Origin: Plantago ovata
Taxonomy: Eukaryota > Streptophyta > Magnoliopsida > Lamiales > Plantaginaceae
Assembly: GCA_028274465.1 (NCBI GenBank)
Contig: CM051458.1
Span: 32,066,692 to 32,130,691, forward strand
Direction of reading: 5' to 3'
Length of the DNA stretch: 64,000 nucleotides
Numbering within the stretch: position 1 is the first letter of the stretch; each line of letters opens with the position of its first letter. A model generated the notes under the pieces. It worked only from the letters and a program-made list of their open reading frames with translations, was not told the DNA's origin and made no database searches. Below are positions 22,987 to 31,395 of this stretch, piece by piece. A program made the position numbers and the translations under genes.

Positions 22987-24555
22987 TGTTGTTCCCTTTA
23001 AACAACAAGAAAAGACTAGAGGGGGGGTGAATAGTCTTTTCAAACATTCGTCGTTTAAAAACTTTCTCAGCAAGGACTTATTACTTTTCAGTAATGAGTT
23101 TGCTGATACTTAACTTTCTCAGCAAGCGCAAGTTACTTTTCAGTAACGAGTTTTGCTGATACTTAAAATCAAAGAGCGGAAGTCTTTGATACAATAAGTG
23201 CTTTGTCAGTAAGTGATAGTTTCAGCTTGTGAACAGAGTGACTGTGTACAGATAGATAAGCTTTGCCGAAAACTAAATGCAATAAGTAAATAAAACAAAC
23301 ACTTTTATAGTGGTATCTAAGAGTGGCGTAATCTCTCAACTAATCCACTTTGTCCTTTCTAGGACTGAATCCACTAATGCAAGTTTGAGGTTCCTTAAAA
23401 CACCTATCTAGAGCGATTCAAACAGAAACCAAAGCACACTTGCTTCGTTTCCAACCTAACTAGAGAAGGAAACCTTGTTCTCCACCAAACTTGGGCCTTT
23501 TAATCAGCAACACTATGCTCGATTAATTCCCCCTGAATTTCACGCCTGAAAGGGTGTATTTTCAGTTAGAGAGGTTTGGGATGAGATAACTTGATTATAA
23601 CTTATTCAGCTACAACAAGTAATCTAAGAAACAAAACTTTGAATACTTTGCAGTAAACAAGTTTGATTGTTTCTGGTGTCAAGACTTGTTCTTGTTCGAA
23701 AGAAAGAACACTTAACTAATTTCTTAGCCGTGTAAGTTCTACTTCTTCACAAGTAGCTTTTTCAAGCTTTAAGTCTTGGAACGGATCAATGGCAGTAAAG
23801 AGTGTTTGAAGGGTATGTGAGTTTCAAGCACAAGTGAGAGTTTGATCACGTTGTTGACACACTTCAACTCTTTGCCGGATGACCTCTATTTATAGTGAAT
23901 CAAGGGAGTCGTTTGAATTTCAAATTCTAAGGCTTTGTTCCTTAAGATATCACTATCTTGCTTTTGTACTTTCAACGGCGTCCTTTATTTGTCTTCTAGT
24001 CTTCATGTCCTTCGCGTGCATGCTTTGCATTTAATGTTCATTTGAATGAGATTCAAACATGAATGTTGGAGCGCAAATGCAAGTACTATCAGCAAGGAGG
24101 TCACATATGTTTTTCAGCAAGTGGTCAGTCTCAGTTTCAGCAAGCACAACCTACTCTGTCGTTTAGATTTTCACTTATGCAAGTTGTTGCTTAAGTTTCC
24201 AATTTCTGAGCAACATGTGCCTTTGTAGATACCAGTCTTCAGAAATCTTCTAGTCTTCAGTTCTTCGAATTCTTCAAGTTTCTGAACGGTTCTAAATGCT
24301 TCAATAGTTTGTTTGTGTAAACAAAGTACATCATCAGCAAATGCTTCAATAGGTTGTATTTCTTTTCAGAAAACAAGATACATCATAAGCGGTAAAAATA
24401 AACTATCTAGCACCTACTCTAAGTCTTCAGCAAACGTTCCTCTTTTACAATGTCCTTAAAATTCTAAATTCCTATGGACCTTAAGAGTACTAGTTACTGG
24501 ACTTTCCTTAATTTAGCATGGTTAATTGCTCATCAAAATTACAAGTTTCCTAACA
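22987..24555 (-). repeat. 5' LTR of Copia E
   Basis: 1569 bp, from TGTTGTTCCC (plus, U5 end) to CCTAACA (U3 start). It aligns along its length with the LTRs at 13610, 32369 and 62329. Near U5 it holds two tandem hairpin units with CAGCAA...TTGCTG arms (about 23060-23170). A TATA-like CTATTTATAG (plus, about 23885-23894) lies mid-LTR. Confidence 0.92.
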
Positions 24556-24676
24556 ACTCGAATGTGTTATTTTTGTCTTATATAAAAAATCAAGTCAAAA
24601 CTATAATAAACAAATAAAAATAAATAGTAAAATGAACCATAATATTACTAATCAGACACATATAACCCATTAATTA

Positions 24677-24773
24677 CATAATCTAAGCAGCTTCTGGCAA
24701 AGGAAATATTACTATTATTATTTTATCTAATCAACATATAATATTGACTTCACCTGAAGTAAATTACATTATC
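24677..24773 (+). repeat. Hairpin a (imperfect inverted repeat, about 97 nt)
   Basis: Arms of about 35 nt (24677-24711 and 24739-24773) pair imperfectly around a 27-nt AT-rich loop. A TAATCAG box lies 22 nt upstream (24649-24655). A TCATGAT/TCATCAT run starts about 20 nt downstream. Paralogue of hairpins f and j. The orientation given is that of the flanking boxes. Confidence 0.6.
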
Positions 24774-25012
24774 ATAGTACAAAGTGATTATTTCATGATC
24801 ATCCTCATCATCATCATCATCATAATCATCATTTATATAAAATAATTATAATATAAAAAATGAAATAAATAATAAAAAATATGAAAACAATAGCAAAATA
24901 TTAGAAAAGCGAAGTAAATAATAATAAATATACGAAGTAAAAAAAAGAACTAAATAATAATAATAAAATATAGTTGCTTACGTTCAGTATAATACAATCG
25001 ATTATATGTTTT

Positions 25013-25109
25013 ATTTATACCTCTCCTTCGAACAATGCTATTGTTATTAAAATTATTTCCATATTTTTTTCTACAATATTAATAGGAGTGTCGATGGAGA
25101 GGTATAAAT
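25013..25109 (+). repeat. Hairpin b (imperfect inverted repeat, about 97 nt)
   Basis: Arms begin and end with ATTTATACCTCTCC/GGAGAGGTATAAAT, giving at least 14 consecutive pairs, followed by TCGA and further mismatched pairing. The upstream box is CGTTCAG at 24981-24987. TCATCCTCAC follows at about 25132. Broken relatives with only the right arm lie near 25222-25250 and 26880-26900. Confidence 0.65.
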
Positions 25110-25516
25110 ATAACATTATAGATTGCTATTTTCATCCTCACATAAACAAATAAATATTTACGGGGAGTTATGACATTATATATTGTTATTAAGATTATTT
25201 CCATTTTTTTCTTCAATATTAATGGCATTACCGAAGGAGAGGTATAATTATGACCATTCCATCATATTTGCTGGCTAGGCGATCCGAAATAGTTATGATG
25301 ACGAATTTATTTTGACGCGAGTTATAATTATTCGATTTCAAACCTTAGATAAAGTAACTAATCTGCTCCACATGGTGAAGTTCGGATTTAAAAAATATGT
25401 AATCAACAAGTGTTGAAGATGAGAGAGTAAATGCTGAAAATGACAAGTGTGGATGGCGTTACATGCATTCTAATACATGCATTGACAAGTGTTTGTCACA
25501 ATTCATGCAATGCTTC

Positions 25517-25524
25517 TATAAATA
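25517..25524 (+). promoter_or_regulatory. TATA box of the two-exon gene
   Basis: TATAAATA, 76 bp before the ATG at 25600. The intervening leader is C/T/A-rich (CTTCATTCACATTCTTCTTC), as is common in plant 5' UTRs. A start site near 25550 is expected. Confidence 0.55.
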
Positions 25525-25599
25525 TAGGTTTCCACCTAAATCCTACTTCATTCACATTCTTCTTCATTTACTTGCTTCTTCACTCAAAGTATATTCACT

Positions 25600-26077
25600 A
25601 TGAATCAGTACCCTCAGTTTGAGGTAAGGTTTGATAGAAATCTCAAATTCATGCTAACAAACGGAGTCAGGTATTTTACTTATTGATAAAAATCTTTTTT
25701 GTTGAATATATTTATCCTGTCTTTTCTCCACTAAATTTAGTTTGAAAACAGGTATTACGAAGCAAATCGAAGAGAGGATTCTGACCCTACTCTGCTTATC
25801 AAGCTTTTTGGATGTCAAGGAGAAGGCCGAAATATATGAGCACCACTACGGTCCCATCTTCCAAGCTGCTCAAGTTGTTGCACAACTTTATCTCATCTAT
25901 CTCGAACATCCTGTGATTGAGCAAACCGTTAAAGATCTTAAGCAAAAAATATTAAACATAGAAAAACGAAACATTGAGAGGGGGTGTGCCGAAGCTTTCA
26001 AGTACAACTATAAAATTGAGTGTTGCAGTCAATTGACTGAAATGTTGGCTCGATTTTGCCGATACGATTGGAATTGA
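25600..26077 (+). CDS. Small two-exon gene, protein of unknown function (about 135 aa)
   Basis: Exon 1 is 25600-25670 and exon 2 is 25741-26077, with a 70-bp intron (GTATTT...CACTAAATTTAG) whose 3' half is T-rich. Splicing joins MNQYPQFEVRFDRN... in frame to a 112-residue exon-2 stretch ending CRYDWN-TGA. A TATA box lies 76 bp upstream and AATAAA lies near 26213. The protein is soluble in appearance, rich in Glu/Lys/Ile and probably mainly helical (EIYEHHYGPIFQAAQVVAQL, LKQKILNIEKRNIER), without signal peptide or membrane segment. I do not recognise the family. It stands inside the hairpin array and is not part of an LTR element. The intron model is inferred; without it exon 2 has no ATG at its start. 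Confidence 0.5.
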
Positions 26078-26402
26078 ATCGATTATGATGGATCAAGTTC
26101 AAAAATCACGGTGAACATCTATGTTGTTGAATTTCAATAAGTGAAGTTGTTATTATAACAATAACACTTTGTTTTTTTTATTTTCCGTTTGTTTTGTTTT
26201 CCATTAGTGTGTAATAAAAACATTCACTGGAGATAAAAATTCACCGAAGGAGTGGTATGAAATAAACATTCGAGATCAATTATTTTCATCATAAAACCCT
26301 TTTAAAGAACATATACTATAGCATGAAATTAAATAGATGAAATAATAAATATTTAATGAAAAATTTGTTGTGTTTAGTAAGTCACAATATATTTGCCCCT
26401 TT

Positions 26403-26497
26403 CAATAGAACTGGTGATGGTTGAGGATAACATTTATCCATTACTTTTAAAGTGTTAACGTATAATAGTCACTCCCCAACAACCACCGGTTCAATTT
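26403..26497 (+). repeat. Hairpin e (imperfect inverted repeat)
   Basis: Left arm 26403-26437 and right arm 26462-26497. The best-paired block is GAACTGGTGATGGTTGAGGA against the reverse complement GAACCGGTGGTTGTTGGGGA. TGTTTAG lies 26 nt upstream (26371-26377) and TCATCAT lies 27 nt downstream (26524-26530). Paralogue of hairpin h. Confidence 0.65.
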
Positions 26498-26647
26498 CCA
26501 CGGTGCAACCGTTGTAATCACTTTCATCATAACACAAAGTTTAGGGATATTAGTTTAAATATATATGTATTGAAATATAAATTAATCTTTAAAATAAAAT
26601 TACAACTATGAGTTAATCAGATACAAATAACCCTTTATTGAAACTTA

Positions 26648-26742
26648 GATAATCCAAGAAGCTTCTGGCAAAGGCAATATTATTATTATTTCCAGCTAAT
26701 CAACGTATAATAATGACTTCACCGGAGGCTACTTGCATTATC
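26648..26742 (+). repeat. Hairpin f (imperfect inverted repeat)
   Basis: Arms of about 36 nt (26648-26687, 26707-26742) share GATAAT.CAAG.AGC pairing, then a mismatched segment, then TATTATT. TAATCAG lies 28 nt upstream (26614-26620) and TCATCAT lies 21 nt downstream (26763-26769). Paralogue of a and j. Confidence 0.65.
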
Positions 26743-27003
26743 GTAGTACAAGGATTATTATCTCATCATCAAGTACAAAGAATATAGTTGTTAAGTCCAG
26801 TAAATCATGTTCAGTATAATGGATTCTCATCGTTTTTATTTATATAGATATTGTTATTAATATTATTTCAATATTTATTTTTTATAATCATATAGCATCG
26901 CCGAAGGAGATTGTAATTTTCATCATCACATATAATTTCGTGTATGTATATTTAATGAGCTATTTTTTATGTTCAGTAGGATGCAATCTATTTTACCCTT
27001 TCA

Positions 27004-27093
27004 ATACAACTAGTGAACGTTGATAATAACTTTTAAGCATTAATTTTAATTTATTGATGCATAATAGTAATTCTCAACATACACCAGTTGTAT
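27004..27093 (+). repeat. Hairpin h (imperfect inverted repeat)
   Basis: Arms of about 40 nt pair over most of their length (ATACAACT.GTG.A.GTTGA at the base), with a loop of about 10 nt. TGTTCAG lies 28 nt upstream (26970-26976) and TCATCAT lies 29 nt downstream (27122-27128). Paralogue of e, with compensatory changes. Confidence 0.7.
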
Positions 27094-27217
27094 AACCATG
27101 GTGCAATGATTGTGATCGTTTTCATCATCACACAAATAAGTCGTAACAAATGAAATAACAATTTCTATCACAATTATATATGTTATTGAATAGTGTTCAG
27201 ACATTTCAATGTTTTAG

Positions 27218-27314
27218 GACAATGCCACATGTATCTGCTTGAGTAACTATTACTTTGAATGAAATCATTCAAAAGATGTAATAAGGACTTCAAGGAGATA
27301 CATGCGCCATTGTC
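27218..27314 (+). repeat. Hairpin i (nearly continuous 97-nt hairpin)
   Basis: The outer arm GACAATGCCACATGTATCTG faces the reverse complement GACAATGGCGCATGTATCTC. Pairing resumes inside as TATTAC...TTTGAATGA and closes on a loop of 2-4 nt. TGTTCAG lies 18 nt upstream (27194-27200) and TCATCAT lies 25 nt downstream (27339-27345). It has the form of a plant MIRNA stem-loop. Confidence 0.7.
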
Positions 27315-27570
27315 ACATTTTCATATAAATTGATTTTGTCATCATAACACTATTTTGAAAAACATACATTACAACATGAAAATATACATCAAAACTATGG
27401 TTTAAAGTAAAGTAAAACAATATCAAATATACAATAATATGAAATGGTAAAATATGAAAAGGTAGAATGTGTTAATCAAATTCTGTATCCATGTTCAAAC
27501 TATAGGAGAATAGAAATGTGCTCAATATGCGGATTTATAAAAGATTACAAATAGTTTTTTAATCAGCAAA

Positions 27571-27909
27571 ATGAAAACTAACACTTACAATTATTGTTTA
27601 CATGATAATCAAACTACAACCACACTGTCCCAAGTGGAACCGCATGCTCTTAATGTAAGTGCAGACGGCGTCGGTTGGGACAGTATGTTTGTACTTTTAT
27701 CCCGTGCAAACCTTATTATATTGCAAGTGACATTGTTTCCATTTCATCATAATTTTGGCCCGGCGATTCGAATCACTATACATGATAGTGACCTTTACTG
27801 GAATGTAATGGTACCTGTCACGGATAGTGAGTCGAAACGCAGAGCCACAAAAAATGATGGAAAAGACTTTAAGGATATAGTTGTGCTCAGTAAATTCAAA
27901 CCTTATTAA
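27571..27909 (+). CDS. Hypothetical ORF, 112 aa, doubtful
   Basis: ATG at 27571 to TAA at 27907-27909. No recognised domain. A hydrophobic middle (SMFVLLSRANLIILQVTLFP) is followed by a charged tail (ESKRRATKNDGKDFKD). Hairpin l lies within the first third, and its last bases hold the TGCTCAG box of hairpin m. The frame may therefore be fortuitous within a hairpin-forming transcript. No TATA box or splice signals stand out. Confidence 0.25.
   Translation: MKTNTYNYCLHDNQTTTTLSQVEPHALNVSADGVGWDSMFVLLSRANLIILQVTLFPFHHNFGPAIRITIHDSDLYWNVMVPVTDSESKRRATKNDGKDFKDIVVLSKFKPY
27621..27687 (+). repeat. Hairpin l (inverted repeat inside the 27571 ORF)
   Basis: CACACTGTCCCAA at the left base pairs with TTGGGACAGTATG at the right, with further pairing CCGCATGC/GCAGACGG inward and a loop of about 13 nt. 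No TGTTCAG box lies at the usual distance (TGTTCAAAC at 27493 and TGCTCAA at 27522 are farther away). Confidence 0.5.
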
Positions 27910-27920
27910 CTATGTTTGAT

Positions 27921-28005
27921 GTCCACCATTTGAGAAGTTCCGCCTATTATTACGTTGAATGAAAATGAGTTAACGTTAAATAGGCAGAGCTCCTCCAATG
28001 GTGAC
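27921..28005 (+). repeat. Hairpin m (MIRNA-like stem-loop)
   Basis: Arms of about 35 nt: GTCCACCATTTGAGAAGTTC faces the reverse complement GTCACCATTGGAGGAGCTCT, continuing through GCCTATT...ACGTT. The loop is about 15 nt. TGCTCAG lies 30 nt upstream (27884-27890). This is among the best-paired stems in the island. Confidence 0.7.
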
Positions 28006-28087
28006 CATAAAAAGGACTAAGTATGCTACAATATTTGCTATGAGTATACAACTACAGAACTGTGAAATTTAATTAATGAATATTGTA

Positions 28088-28133
28088 TTTTCTGGCTTCA
28101 CAGGTCTTAATTATAGACTTATGAAGCAGAAAA
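28088..28133 (+). repeat. Hairpin n (short stem-loop)
   Basis: TTTTCTGGCTTCACAGGTCT and AGACTTATGAAGCAGAAAA form a stem of about 19 pairs with few mismatches and a 7-nt loop. It lies between hairpins m and j. Flanking boxes are not evident. Confidence 0.5.
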
Positions 28134-28264
28134 CACCAAAATCATTAATGAATTTTACACCGTCCTACGTTATATAAAATTTGAAGTAATATGATATGGT
28201 TAAATGTGATGTTATATTTTATATCTATTGTTTGTGTTCAGCCAAATATAACATTTTTAACTTA

Positions 28265-28359
28265 GACAATCTGACATGCTACCTGCAAGGTCAATATTAA
28301 TATGACTTTCTTCTAATCAATATATTATAATGACCTCGCAGGAAACAAGTCATATTGTC
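28265..28359 (+). repeat. Hairpin j (imperfect inverted repeat)
   Basis: Arms of about 34 nt: GACAATCTGACATGCTACCT faces the reverse complement GACAATATGACTTGTTTCCT, and the pairing goes on as GC.AGGTCA.TAT. TGTTCAG lies 24 nt upstream (28235-28241) and TCATCAT lies 24 nt downstream (28383-28389). Paralogue of a and f. Confidence 0.7.
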
Positions 28360-28463
28360 ATAGTACAAAGATTATGATTTCGTCATCATCACACTATAAT
28401 AAATTTATCTATTCATAGCTATAATTGTGTTCAGAACGTTGCAATCTATTTTAATTGTGTAAA

Positions 28464-28546
28464 AGAACCTGTCATTGTAAGTAATAGCTATTACAATTAC
28501 ATTATGCGATGTTATTGAAATTACTATTGGATACAATGCAGGTTCT
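28464..28546 (+). repeat. Hairpin k (imperfect inverted repeat)
   Basis: AGAACCTGTCATTGTAAGTA on the left pairs with the right arm CTATTGGATACAATGCAGGT plus TCT. TGTTCAG lies 30 nt upstream (28428-28434) and TCATCAT lies 30 nt downstream (28576-28582). Confidence 0.65.
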
Positions 28547-28582
28547 ATTACCACAACTAATAAACTACCTGATTGTCATCAT

Positions 28583-29009
28583 AACACATTAGTAGTGCCA
28601 AATCATTAGTTCATAAAATATAATTATTTTTAAATGTTTTTATATTTAGTGTTTGTGTTCATTCAAACAGAATTTAGTCCGAGATTAAGTATATATTAAT
28701 TATTTTTACCAGTTTACATGTATATATATATAGGTATGCATAAAGCTATGAGTTTTAATAAAAACATGAAAGATCGAGAGTCAAATTCAATACGAACTTG
28801 ATTTGCCACGGCATAATCATCATCACTATTATTTACTTCTATGACTCCCACAGCTTTAACTTTTTCATTTCCAGACACCTCGCATTAAAATATACAAACC
28901 ATAAATCAAACTTAAACATGTCACATGATAATCGAAAAATGTAGTAAGATCACAAAAATATAAAAATAAATAAGAATGTATAAACATTGATTAAATTGAG
29001 AAAACTCAC
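28583..29009. other. Island DNA between hairpin k and the minus-strand exons
   Basis: No hairpin with the standard boxes. On the minus strand 28868-28703 there is an open stretch (GVIEVNNSDDDYAVANQV) that could be a last exon of the gene at 29010-30493, but no convincing phase-matched acceptor precedes it. Confidence 0.3.
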
Positions 29010-30493
29010 CATGTTCAAACAGAGAAGAAGTCGACCTAAGTGGCAAAATTCTTCTAACAACCACGAAATTCTTCAAACAACACTTCATTCTCGAGTACCT
29101 CAGATTCAAAAGATTGAAGAATTAATCAATTTGAAGAATAAAAGTATAACAGACAATTAAATTGATGGAATGAACAGAGAAACAAAATTAATATTATCAT
29201 CGGTTATGTTTCGAAAAAGGTGTTCAGTCGGAATTCAAATTAAATATTTTTTGAGTACCACATGTTCATGGCAAGAGTTATTATTACGATTACTTTAACT
29301 CCGTCAACAGATAATAAAGACTCCGACCACATACACATGGTGTTATCCCGTACGAAATGTATAAATGACAACTTATATAAATAAAGACTCTGACAAACAC
29401 AGAGAGTAAAACAGGTATTTGTATTTTCACATCACATCTCGAATTTACAGTAACTCTTTATTTTACAGCGCATATGTTCAAAATTTAAGCTCGGATTTTA
29501 TATCAAAATAGCTCATATTTTGAATCGAAATCTTCACAATATCATTCTACAGTAACTTGAAGTTGACGAACACTAACCAATTTACACATAGACAATATTT
29601 CTCATTACACTCTACTCAAATTGCTCAGAATCAGTAATCTAACTCACCGAGAAAGTGAGAAAGCCCTTACGTACAATCTCTCTAGATCGTTAAAAGACCG
29701 AACATAAATGTCCATTGAAGTAGCACACTGCAAAATGAAGAACAATGTATAAACATCCATTAAACACTTGAAACATAAAAACTAACAGACCAACTAAGAA
29801 GAGAATTAAGATATCATCTTCACCCTAAGAAAGTGAAAACTGTCAACACCATTACATTAATAGAAACAAACTGAAAACCAACATTAAGAAGAAGTATCCA
29901 TTTCAAAACAGTGCATACATACAGTTTATGTATGCTCAATATTTCATTCTCATTTTATTATACATTTATTAACCGAGACTAAGCATACATTTATAATGAA
30001 ATTTACGAATGAAATTTATGTCATTGTAGTCGGACAAAATTTATTTTACGGTACTCTATACTACGCCTCTTCTTTCAGTATTCTAACTATGCATATTAAC
30101 AAAATAGTATGGTCAACAACTTTATAGATTATAGTAGGATTTAGCACTCACCAGATCAGTTTGAAGCGGTTGTAAGCTCGTGGAAAAAATGAAAGCCCGC
30201 TTCAAAATTATGCCACAAAATACCTCATTACAAAAAAAATGACCGGGATTAATCAAATTTCCAAACTTATATATGGAATCATAATTGAATAAATTATCAG
30301 ATTACGTAACTCACCGTTAGATATTTTCGACGAGACTTGAGATGAATGGATGGCAAAAAACAGAAGCTTGAAATTCACAAATAAAAGTTGAGATTTAGTG
30401 CATTAATATGGGAGATATATGAAAAAACAAATAAAAGTGTAGTGATATACTTACCAACATAGATTCGAGAGTAGATCGATTCACCAATAGCAT
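29010..30493 (-). CDS. Possible five-exon gene of unknown function (partial model)
   Basis: A phase-consistent chain of exons on the minus strand: 30493-30455, 30335-30315, 30223-30152, 29727-29648 and 29098-29010. Donors are GTAAGT once and GTGAGT four times. Acceptors follow T-rich tracts (best: CTTCATTTTGCAG before 29727). The joined frame is open throughout and reads MLLVNRSTLESML, SRRKYLT, VFCGIILKRAF..., MDIYVRSFNDLERLYVRAFS and MKCCLKNFVVVRRILPLR. No known domain. A C/T-rich leader precedes it. The last donor (29009) has no sure partner, so the 3' end is unknown. The transcript could also be a spliced non-coding RNA; hairpin o lies in its fourth intron. Start codon choice is weak. Confidence 0.35.
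29256..29342 (+). repeat. Hairpin o (weak imperfect inverted repeat)
   Basis: ACCACATGTTCATGGCAAGA against the reverse complement of GACTCCGACCACATACACAT gives roughly two thirds pairing over 30 nt. TGTTCAG lies 29 nt upstream (29221-29227), the same spacing as in the stronger hairpins. It lies within an intron of the minus-strand gene model. Confidence 0.45.
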
Positions 30494-30780
30494 ATTCGAT
30501 AAATTGTCATCGTCGATTCTTCACAAAATAGTCGACTTGATTTTGGATTTTCATATATGATGGAAAGAGATATCTTCATCTATATTGGAATGAATTGGGT
30601 TGATAAATTGATTGAAGAGATTAGAATGGAGTAGCCGACGCCGATTCCGATGAGAAAACGAAGGAATCGGATGAGAAAACGAAGGAGATGAAGAATATGG
30701 AGAAGGAGGAAGAAGAAGAGGAAAACAGATGAGTATCTGTCGGCTCAAATTAGGCAATGTCCCCTACTAGGGTTCAAGCC
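30494..30780 (-). promoter_or_regulatory. C/T-rich leader of the minus-strand gene model
   Basis: On the minus strand this reads as TCTTCTTCTTCCTCCTTCTC-type sequence, typical of plant 5' UTRs, before the first coding exon. Several short ATG frames precede the proposed start, for example ATGAAGATATCTC at about 30580, which ends in TGA. The small open frame at 30551-30757 within it is low in complexity and I do not call it a gene. Confidence 0.35.
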
Positions 30781-31393
30781 CTTTTATAGATAGGTAATTC
30801 ACGCGTTACACTTAGTTCGCGAGTAGTAATTCGCCTTAATTCGCAGATGGTCAAAAAATGGCTTTGTGTGTGTAATTTATACATTTACTAGCTATAATGT
30901 ATTGTATGTTTTACTTGGATATCTATAGGTTATTATCATTGTTATAAAATTGGAATTACTCGATATATTGTTATTATAATATCACAATTTAAACAATTTA
31001 TGTTATTACGTCATGCAGAAGATCGACCGGTAACGAAACCTGGATCGTCTGTAATACTGTCACCGAATAATGGCCTGTCTAGTGAACTTGCTAATCGCAT
31101 TTTTGAACATTTGTAACATCTATGTTTTTGGTAGTTGACTTTTATTTTATATGTTATAATATTATTGATTTATTAATTTTTGTTATACTCTTACAATCGA
31201 ATCACCTTTTTATTTATGGAAAACTTAGAAGATAGAAGTATATTGTACCGTGGCATTGATACATCTATGTGCGTTTTAAAAATATCATTCATTTGATAAC
31301 TTATTTATCCTCTTATATCGAATAATCCTATTTTATTAATTTATATAAGTTGAGAATTATATCATACCGTGGCATCGCCACGGGTATGTACTA
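30781..31393. other. AT-rich intergenic DNA, possible Helitron body
   Basis: No gene seen. A degenerate ACCGTGGCATTGATACA (about 31237) resembles the Helitron-type end at 31367-31394. A small stem (CAGAAGATC...GATCGTCTG) lies at 31017-31052. Confidence 0.4.
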
Positions 31394-31394
31394 G
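31367..31394 (+). mobile_element. Helitron-type 3' end
   Basis: CCGTGGC-ATC-GCCACGG is a perfect 7-bp stem followed 7 nt later by CTAG and then a T. This is the usual 3' signature of plant Helitrons (short GC hairpin, CTRR, host T). The matching 5' TC end was not identified, so the length of the element is unknown, and it could include the hairpin array. Confidence 0.5.
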
Positions 31395-31395
31395 T

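Larger units (their letters stand above)
16231..24555 (-). mobile_element. Copia element E (SIRE-like) with gag-pol and a third ORF
   Basis: On the minus strand E runs 5' LTR (22987-24555), PBS, gag-pol (22874 to 18234), a repeat-rich spacer and a third ORF (17324 to 16231) that is cut by LTR D1. The Copia order (integrase before RT) and an extra ORF after pol resemble the SIRE/Maximus lineage. The 3' LTR lies beyond the D1 insertion and is not seen. The right flank ACTCG (24556-24560) is the expected target duplication. Confidence 0.9.
24556..25516. other. AT-rich island, left part, with hairpins a and b
   Basis: No gene seen. The sequence is very AT-rich with ATCATC microsatellite (24803-24830). 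It holds inverted repeats a and b and a copy of the right half of a b-type unit (about 25150-25250, left arm lost). See the separate entries. Confidence 0.6.
26078..27570. other. Hairpin-array DNA without a recognised gene
   Basis: AT-rich DNA downstream of the two-exon gene, holding hairpins e, f, h and i and remnants of b-type units (near 26213-26290 and 26808-26930) with the same flanking boxes. No open frame of note. Confidence 0.5.

Noticed and set aside
24556..29345. Interpretation of the inverted repeats as a MITE family.
   Set aside because: MITE copies share terminal inverted repeats; here the arms differ between units, whereas the non-paired flanks are shared. Kept as an alternative to be tested.
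24556..29345. U6-type upstream sequence element (GTCCCACATCG-like) as in Cuscuta MIRNA loci.
   Set aside because: No match was seen upstream of the hairpins; the shared box is TGTTCAG-like instead, so neither promoter type nor organism can be inferred from it.
24556..29345. CRISPR-like array.
   Set aside because: No identical direct repeats with uniform spacers; this is plant nuclear DNA and the units are hairpins of unequal spacing.
30551..30757. 68-residue Ser/Pro-rich open frame on the minus strand.
   Set aside because: It lies in a C/T-rich leader-like stretch and ends before the proposed coding exons; composition alone explains it.
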